A DNA stretch of 43,705 nt, taken from contig JAJZEB010000016.1 in assembly GCA_021805805.1 (NCBI GenBank), positions 1-43,705 of the forward strand, written 5' to 3'. This DNA comes from Pseudomonadota bacterium (GTDB lineage: Bacteria > Pseudomonadota > Gammaproteobacteria > Burkholderiales > Burkholderiaceae_C). Shown one piece after another: positions 40,297 through 43,705 of the stretch (its first letter is position 1; each line of letters starts with the position of its first letter). The notes under the pieces are model-generated. The model worked only from the letters and a program-made list of their open reading frames with translations, was not told the origin of the DNA and ran no database searches. The position numbers were made by a program, and so were the translations under genes.

Positions 40297-42108
40297 ATGA
40301 GCATCGAGATCAAGGTTCCGGACATCGGCGATTTCAAGGACGTCGAAGTCATCGAGTTGCTGGTCAAGCCGGGCGACCGGGTGGCGCTGGAGCAGTCGCT
40401 GATCACGGTCGAGAGCGACAAGGCGAGCATGGAAATTCCGAGCAGTGCGGCTGGTGTGATCCGCAGCCTGCGCGTCAAGCTCGGCGACAAGGTCAGCGAA
40501 GGCAGCGTTCTGGCCGAGCTCGACGCCGACGGCGCAGCGGCCGCGAGCGGCGCCGCGCCCGCTGCGGACAAGCCGGCAGAGCAAGCGGCCGACAAGCCTG
40601 GCGACAAGCCCGCTGCCGCGCCGGTGCCGCAGGCCGCGCCGGCCTTCGCAGGGGCGGTCGACCACGACTGCGACGTGCTGGTGCTGGGTGCCGGCCCCGG
40701 CGGGTACTCGGCTGCGTTCCGCGCTGCCGATCTTGGATTGAAGGTGGTTCTTGTCGAGCGTTACGCCACGCTGGGCGGGGTGTGCCTGAACGTCGGCTGC
40801 ATTCCGAGCAAGGCGTTGCTGCACGTCGCCGCGGTGGTCGACGAGGCGGCGCATTTCGCCGATCTCGGCGTGCACTTCGGCGCGCCGCAGATCGACCGCG
40901 CCAAACTGGCCGCGCACAAGGCCAAGGTGGTCGGCAAGCTCACCGGCGGCCTGAGCGCGATGGCGCGCATGCGCAAGGTCACCGTGGTGCGCGGCGAAGG
41001 CAGCTTCGTCGATCCGCACCACCTGCGCGTGGCGCTGACCGAGGGCAGCGCACGCGCGTCGACCGGCGCCAGCCAGACCGTGCGCTTCAAGCGCGCGATC
41101 ATCGCCGCCGGCAGCCAGGCGGTGCACCTGCCGTTCCTGCCCGACGACCCGCGGGTGGTCGACTCCACCGGTGCGCTGGCGCTGCAGCACGCGCCGCGCA
41201 ACATGCTGATCGTTGGCGGCGGCATCATCGGCCTGGAAATGGGGACGGTGTATTCGACGCTGGGCGCGAGGCTCGACGTGGTCGAGATGCTCGATGGCCT
41301 GATGCCCGGCGCCGACCGCGACCTGGTGCGGGTCTGGCAGAAGGTCAACGCGGCACGCTTCGATCGGGTGATGCTGAAGACGCGAACGGTCGCCGCCGAA
41401 GCGCGCGACGACGGCATCTGGGTCACCTTCGACGGTGACGGCGCGCCTTCCGAGCCGCAGCGTTACGACCTGGTGCTGCAGGCGGTCGGACGTCGACCCA
41501 ACGGCGGCCGCATCGGTGCCGAGCACGCCGGTGTCGCAGTCGACGCGCGCGGCTTCATCGCGGTCGACGCCCAGTTGCGCACCAACGTGGCGCACATCCA
41601 CGCCATTGGCGATCTGGTCGGCCAGCCGATGCTGGCGCACAAGGCGGTGCACGAAGGCCATGTCGCGGCCGAAGTGTGCGCCGGCGAGCTGCGCGGCGAC
41701 GAGGCGCTGGCACGTGCGGCGTTCGATGCGCGTGTCATTCCCAGCGTGGCCTACACCGACCCGGAAATCGCCTGGGTCGGACTGACCGAGGACAGCGCGA
41801 AGCAGCAGGGCGTCAAGCTGCACAAGGGCCTGTTCCCGTGGAGCGCGTCGGGGCGGGCGATCGCCAACGGTCGTGACGAGGGCTTCACCAAGCTGCTGTT
41901 CGATGCCGACAGCGGGCGCATCGTCGGTGGCGGCATCGTCGGCACCCACGCCGGTGACCTGATCGGCGAGCTGGCGCTGGCGATCGAGATGGGCGCCGAC
42001 GCAGTCGACATCGGCCGCACCATCCATCCGCACCCGACGCTGGGCGAATCGATCGGTCTTGCCGCCGAAGTCGCCGAAGGCGTCTGCACGGACGTGCCGA
42101 AGAGGTAG
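40297..42108 (+). CDS. lpdA: Dihydrolipoamide dehydrogenase (E3) with N-terminal lipoyl domain
   Basis: It reoxidises dihydrolipoyl groups with FAD and NAD. It has 603 residues from MSIEIKVPDIGDFKDV after TGAGGAGGAA. The N-terminal lipoyl domain has lysine K42. After an Ala/Pro/Lys linker, the flavoprotein begins DCDVLVLGAGPGGYSAAFRA. The redox disulfide is C163/C168 in GGVCLNVGCIPSKALL, the NAD site is LIVGGGIIGLEMGTVYSTLG, and the catalytic His-Glu is in HPHPTLGESIGLAAE. Lipoyl-Lpd fusions are known in betaproteobacteria and some other groups. It starts 13 bp after aceF. Confidence 0.97.
   Translation: MSIEIKVPDIGDFKDVEVIELLVKPGDRVALEQSLITVESDKASMEIPSSAAGVIRSLRVKLGDKVSEGSVLAELDADGAAAASGAAPAADKPAEQAADKPGDKPAAAPVPQAAPAFAGAVDHDCDVLVLGAGPGGYSAAFRAADLGLKVVLVERYATLGGVCLNVGCIPSKALLHVAAVVDEAAHFADLGVHFGAPQIDRAKLAAHKAKVVGKLTGGLSAMARMRKVTVVRGEGSFVDPHHLRVALTEGSARASTGASQTVRFKRAIIAAGSQAVHLPFLPDDPRVVDSTGALALQHAPRNMLIVGGGIIGLEMGTVYSTLGARLDVVEMLDGLMPGADRDLVRVWQKVNAARFDRVMLKTRTVAAEARDDGIWVTFDGDGAPSEPQRYDLVLQAVGRRPNGGRIGAEHAGVAVDARGFIAVDAQLRTNVAHIHAIGDLVGQPMLAHKAVHEGHVAAEVCAGELRGDEALARAAFDARVIPSVAYTDPEIAWVGLTEDSAKQQGVKLHKGLFPWSASGRAIANGRDEGFTKLLFDADSGRIVGGGIVGTHAGDLIGELALAIEMGADAVDIGRTIHPHPTLGESIGLAAEVAEGVCTDVPKR
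40312..40530 (+). repeat. Lipoyl-domain direct repeat, copy 2 (lpdA)
   Basis: This is the partner of 38892-39110. The six amino-acid differences are conservative (Q/K, V/L, L/I, V/I, I/L, V/A). Confidence 0.9.
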
Positions 42109-42123
42109 ATGTGGGCCCCCTGA

Positions 42124-42147
42124 GCAAGGCGGCGCGAGCCGCCTTGC
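42124..42147 (+). terminator. Strong hairpin after lpdA
   Basis: GCAAGGCGGC (42124-42133), loop GCGA, GCCGCCTTGC (42138-42147) form a perfect 10-bp stem 15 bases after the lpdA stop. TTCCCCCC follows, so the U-tract is poor. It is the likely end of the aceE-aceF-lpdA transcript. Confidence 0.7.
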
Positions 42148-42194
42148 TTCCCCCCGATACGGCCCAGCGAAATGACAGTTATCAGCGGGACAGG

Positions 42195-42271
42195 CTAGTC
42201 CACTGCGTCAGGGAAATGGCACCCCCCGCCGAGGCGCCAAGGGGTGCCATTTCCCTGACGCAGTGGACTAG
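42195..42271. repeat. Perfect 31-bp-arm inverted repeat
   Basis: The arms 42195-42225 (starting CTAGTCCACTGCGTCAGGG) and 42241-42271 are exact reverse complements over 31 bp, around a 15-base loop. The right arm contains the TAG stop (42268-42270) of the convergent FmdE-like gene. Perfect identity over this length suggests a recent mobile or recombinational origin, or strong constraint. In RNA from either strand it would fold into a long hairpin and could terminate both lpdA and the convergent gene. Confidence 0.9.
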
Positions 42272-43140
42272 GGGCCTTCGTCGATCGGGCGCTTGCGATA
42301 CGGGTGGTTCTTCAGCCGCACGTCGGAGCGGGTGAACGGCGTACCAATCGTCCTGGCGGGGTCGACCCAGTCGCTCCACTTGAAATCGGGAATGATCGCA
42401 GCGCTGTAGCTCTCGGTCAGCGGGTGGTCGAGGATGTCATTGACATGCACCCACTGCGCGTAGCGCATGCGGTCGACCTGGTACGGGGTCGGTCGTCCGC
42501 CGGCGTTCTTGACCACGGCTTTGAGCGCCTGGACATCCTTCATCGAGACCTTGGGAGTCCAGCTGATCCTGCCCGGCAACATCACCGGCTCGCCGGGAAT
42601 GTTGTTGATGCCTTCCTTCCAAGTGGCGAGCACGGCGACCCCGGTGTCTTCCCGGTACAGGATGATGGCGTGGCTGTAGCGCTTGTCACGGAAGAAGCCG
42701 AGGTTGCCGTACTGCAGGCGCGCTCCGGTCAGGTAGGCGACCCCATCCGACCAGCACGGCGAGTCGCCGCTGATGCCCGCCAGCACGCTGCGATCGATGA
42801 TGCCGTCCGGAAACAGGAGCCTGAACGCCACCCAGGCCGCGTTGGCCACATGCACGGTGCCTTCACAGTCATGTCCGTGGAAGCGGATCAGGTCTTTCAG
42901 CGTGACCGGGTACGTGTAGGGGGCGTAGCGGCCCTGGGTGCCCTGCGTCGCGAGCATTTCGAAGATCGGCGCATACGGTCTGGCGACCATCGACGCATAC
43001 CAGGTGGGGGAGCGATCCGGAGCTTCCACTCCGGTCTCGATGAAGATGGTGCGACCTTCGACGTAGGTCGGCCCGGCGGCCTGGGCGCCGAGCGTTGCCA
43101 CGGCCAGTGCCGCGGCCATTGCGCATGCACGCATCGCCAT
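42268..43140 (-). CDS. Exported FmdE-domain protein
   Basis: It has 290 residues from the ATG at 43140, chosen for its spacing to GGGAGG. A signal peptide (about 1-22) ends LGAQAA. The FmdE-like domain has LKDLIRFHGHDCEGTVHVAN (H88, H90, C92), ISGDSPCWSDGVAYLTGARL (C129, D132) and LQYGNLGFFRDK. FmdE was named after a subunit of formylmethanofuran dehydrogenase, but exported bacterial members are probably metal or cofactor proteins of other function. The zinc-finger tail of archaeal FmdE is not seen. It is convergent with lpdA, and its stop lies in the 31-bp inverted repeat. The family call is by motif; function is unknown. Confidence 0.75.
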   Translation of the reverse strand: MAMRACAMAAALAVATLGAQAAGPTYVEGRTIFIETGVEAPDRSPTWYASMVARPYAPIFEMLATQGTQGRYAPYTYPVTLKDLIRFHGHDCEGTVHVANAAWVAFRLLFPDGIIDRSVLAGISGDSPCWSDGVAYLTGARLQYGNLGFFRDKRYSHAIILYREDTGVAVLATWKEGINNIPGEPVMLPGRISWTPKVSMKDVQALKAVVKNAGGRPTPYQVDRMRYAQWVHVNDILDHPLTESYSAAIIPDFKWSDWVDPARTIGTPFTRSDVRLKNHPYRKRPIDEGP

Positions 43141-43272
43141 GCCCATGCCCTCCCTGGTTGCGGCGCGGTGCAGTGCGAGGCCGCGCAACCCACCCATTGG
43201 ATGCCTTGGCGTCTCGGAGGACCTTGATCGATCACCCCCAGGCGTGTCGATGACACCGCGTCGCCTGCGCGA

Positions 43273-43308
43273 CGCGAGCATGATGGTGGAGGCGCGCTGC
43301 GCACGCCG
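43273..43308 (+). repeat. 36-bp direct repeat, copy 1
   Basis: It begins CGCGAGCATGATGGTGGAGG and is identical to 43469-43504. The two starts are 196 bp apart. Confidence 0.9.
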
Positions 43309-43468
43309 CGCGCCCGGATCGCGTGGGCGCGCGGCGGCCGGACCCTGCGCACGACCGGCCCCGGTGCGGTCGCCCCCTGCGGGGCCGACTGCGCTTGCGC
43401 TGCTCGGGCCGCAGGCGCGCGGCGGGACTCGCTACGCGCGCTCGCGCGCGCTGCGCTCGAACAGCCGC

Positions 43469-43504
43469 CGCGAGCATGATGGTGGAGGCGCGCTGCGCAC
43501 GCCG
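43469..43504 (+). repeat. 36-bp direct repeat, copy 2
   Basis: This is an exact copy of 43273-43308. The flanks differ on both sides, so the repeat unit itself is limited to about 36 bp. Confidence 0.9.
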
Positions 43505-43705
43505 CCTGCACCCCTGCGCTGCTCGCCGCCCCGATGCCGGCCATGCGCGGGGCCCAGCCGCCACGCGCCGCCACCGTCCGTTGCACTCGACGAATCGCCA
43601 GCCCGACTCGAATGGAGCCCGCGCCAGCCATTCGCCCCGGAGCGCGTCGATCCGCCCGGTGGAAGCCTGACGCAGAAAGCCGCAGCGCGCAGCCCGCGCC
43701 CGCCA

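Larger units (their letters stand above)
43141..43705. other. Gene-free GC-rich region at the right edge
   Basis: I find no convincing coding region. The frames that stay open are arginine/alanine-rich products of GC-rich DNA with no recognisable motif and no ribosome binding site. The stretch holds a 36-bp direct repeat and runs of CGCG, and resembles the dispersed GC-rich intergenic repeats seen in many Burkholderiales genomes (inference). Confidence 0.5.

Noticed and set aside
43323-43670. Arginine-rich 115-codon plus-strand frame at the right end
   Set aside because: It has no ribosome site or recognisable motif and crosses the 36-bp repeat; chance ORFs of this length are expected at this GC content.

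Overview
The window is a piece of a high-GC proteobacterial chromosome. Its core gene order is leuC-leuD-leuB-asd-fimV-truA-trpF-trpB-trpA-accD-folC-(SPOR protein)-cvpA-purF-metZ. Further on, a FixL/FixJ-type pair with folD and prlC diverges from aceE-aceF-lpdA, and LpdA carries its own lipoyl domain. This arrangement is typical of Burkholderiales (Betaproteobacteria). I cannot name the genus from sequence alone.

Region 1 (1-1280) is gene debris. It holds the 5'-truncated front half of a Fic-family gene (minus strand, running off the left edge) and a degenerate group II intron with a frameshifted reverse-transcriptase fragment. This looks like an old integration hot spot.

Region 2 (1282-8027) is the unusual part: seven consecutive plus-strand genes for paralogous exported proteins that I do not recognise. 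Each has a Sec signal peptide, a mature start close to G-T/S-I-x-V/L-x-N-x-L-P, a cysteine at about residue 43-49, a second cysteine 59-70 residues later, and a C-terminal core with P-T/S-D/x-x-T-x-F, L-x-x-G-A and L-G-R-F/Y. They fall into three subtypes and two transcription blocks, I-III-II and I-I-II-III, which suggests duplication of a module. The block-leading genes share a 22-bp upstream box at -142 and -140 and a conserved ~50-bp leader. The first protein also carries 38 uninterrupted pentapeptide units (consensus N-A-P-V/F-G). This array is my candidate for an undescribed system, perhaps a surface or periplasmic structural or interaction system; that function is inference.

Region 3 (8044-25682) is biosynthetic. 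It covers leucine (leuCDB), aspartate semialdehyde (asd), the polar/peptidoglycan organiser FimV, tRNA pseudouridine synthase TruA, tryptophan (trpFBA), fatty acid synthesis (accD), folate (folC), a SPOR division protein, CvpA, purine synthesis (purF) and methionine synthesis (metZ). Many junctions are 4-base ATGA/GTGA overlaps, and purF and metZ are bridged by a nine-codon ORF.

Region 4 (25699-29915) has gltX, an unidentified 87-residue basic protein with its own promoter, pyrD (minus), rpiA (plus) and a periplasmic DUF4124/glutaredoxin-like protein (minus).

Region 5 (29289-42108) is a minus-strand operon, sensor kinase-response regulator-folD-prlC-glutaredoxin, divergent from the pyruvate dehydrogenase genes aceE-aceF-lpdA. 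The intergenic region carries promoter-like elements facing both ways.

Region 6 (42109-43705) has a good hairpin after lpdA, then a perfect 31-bp-arm inverted repeat that contains the stop codon of a convergent exported FmdE-domain gene. The last 0.56 kb is gene-free, very GC-rich sequence with a perfect 36-bp direct repeat. All family calls come from reading motifs by eye; no database search was run.
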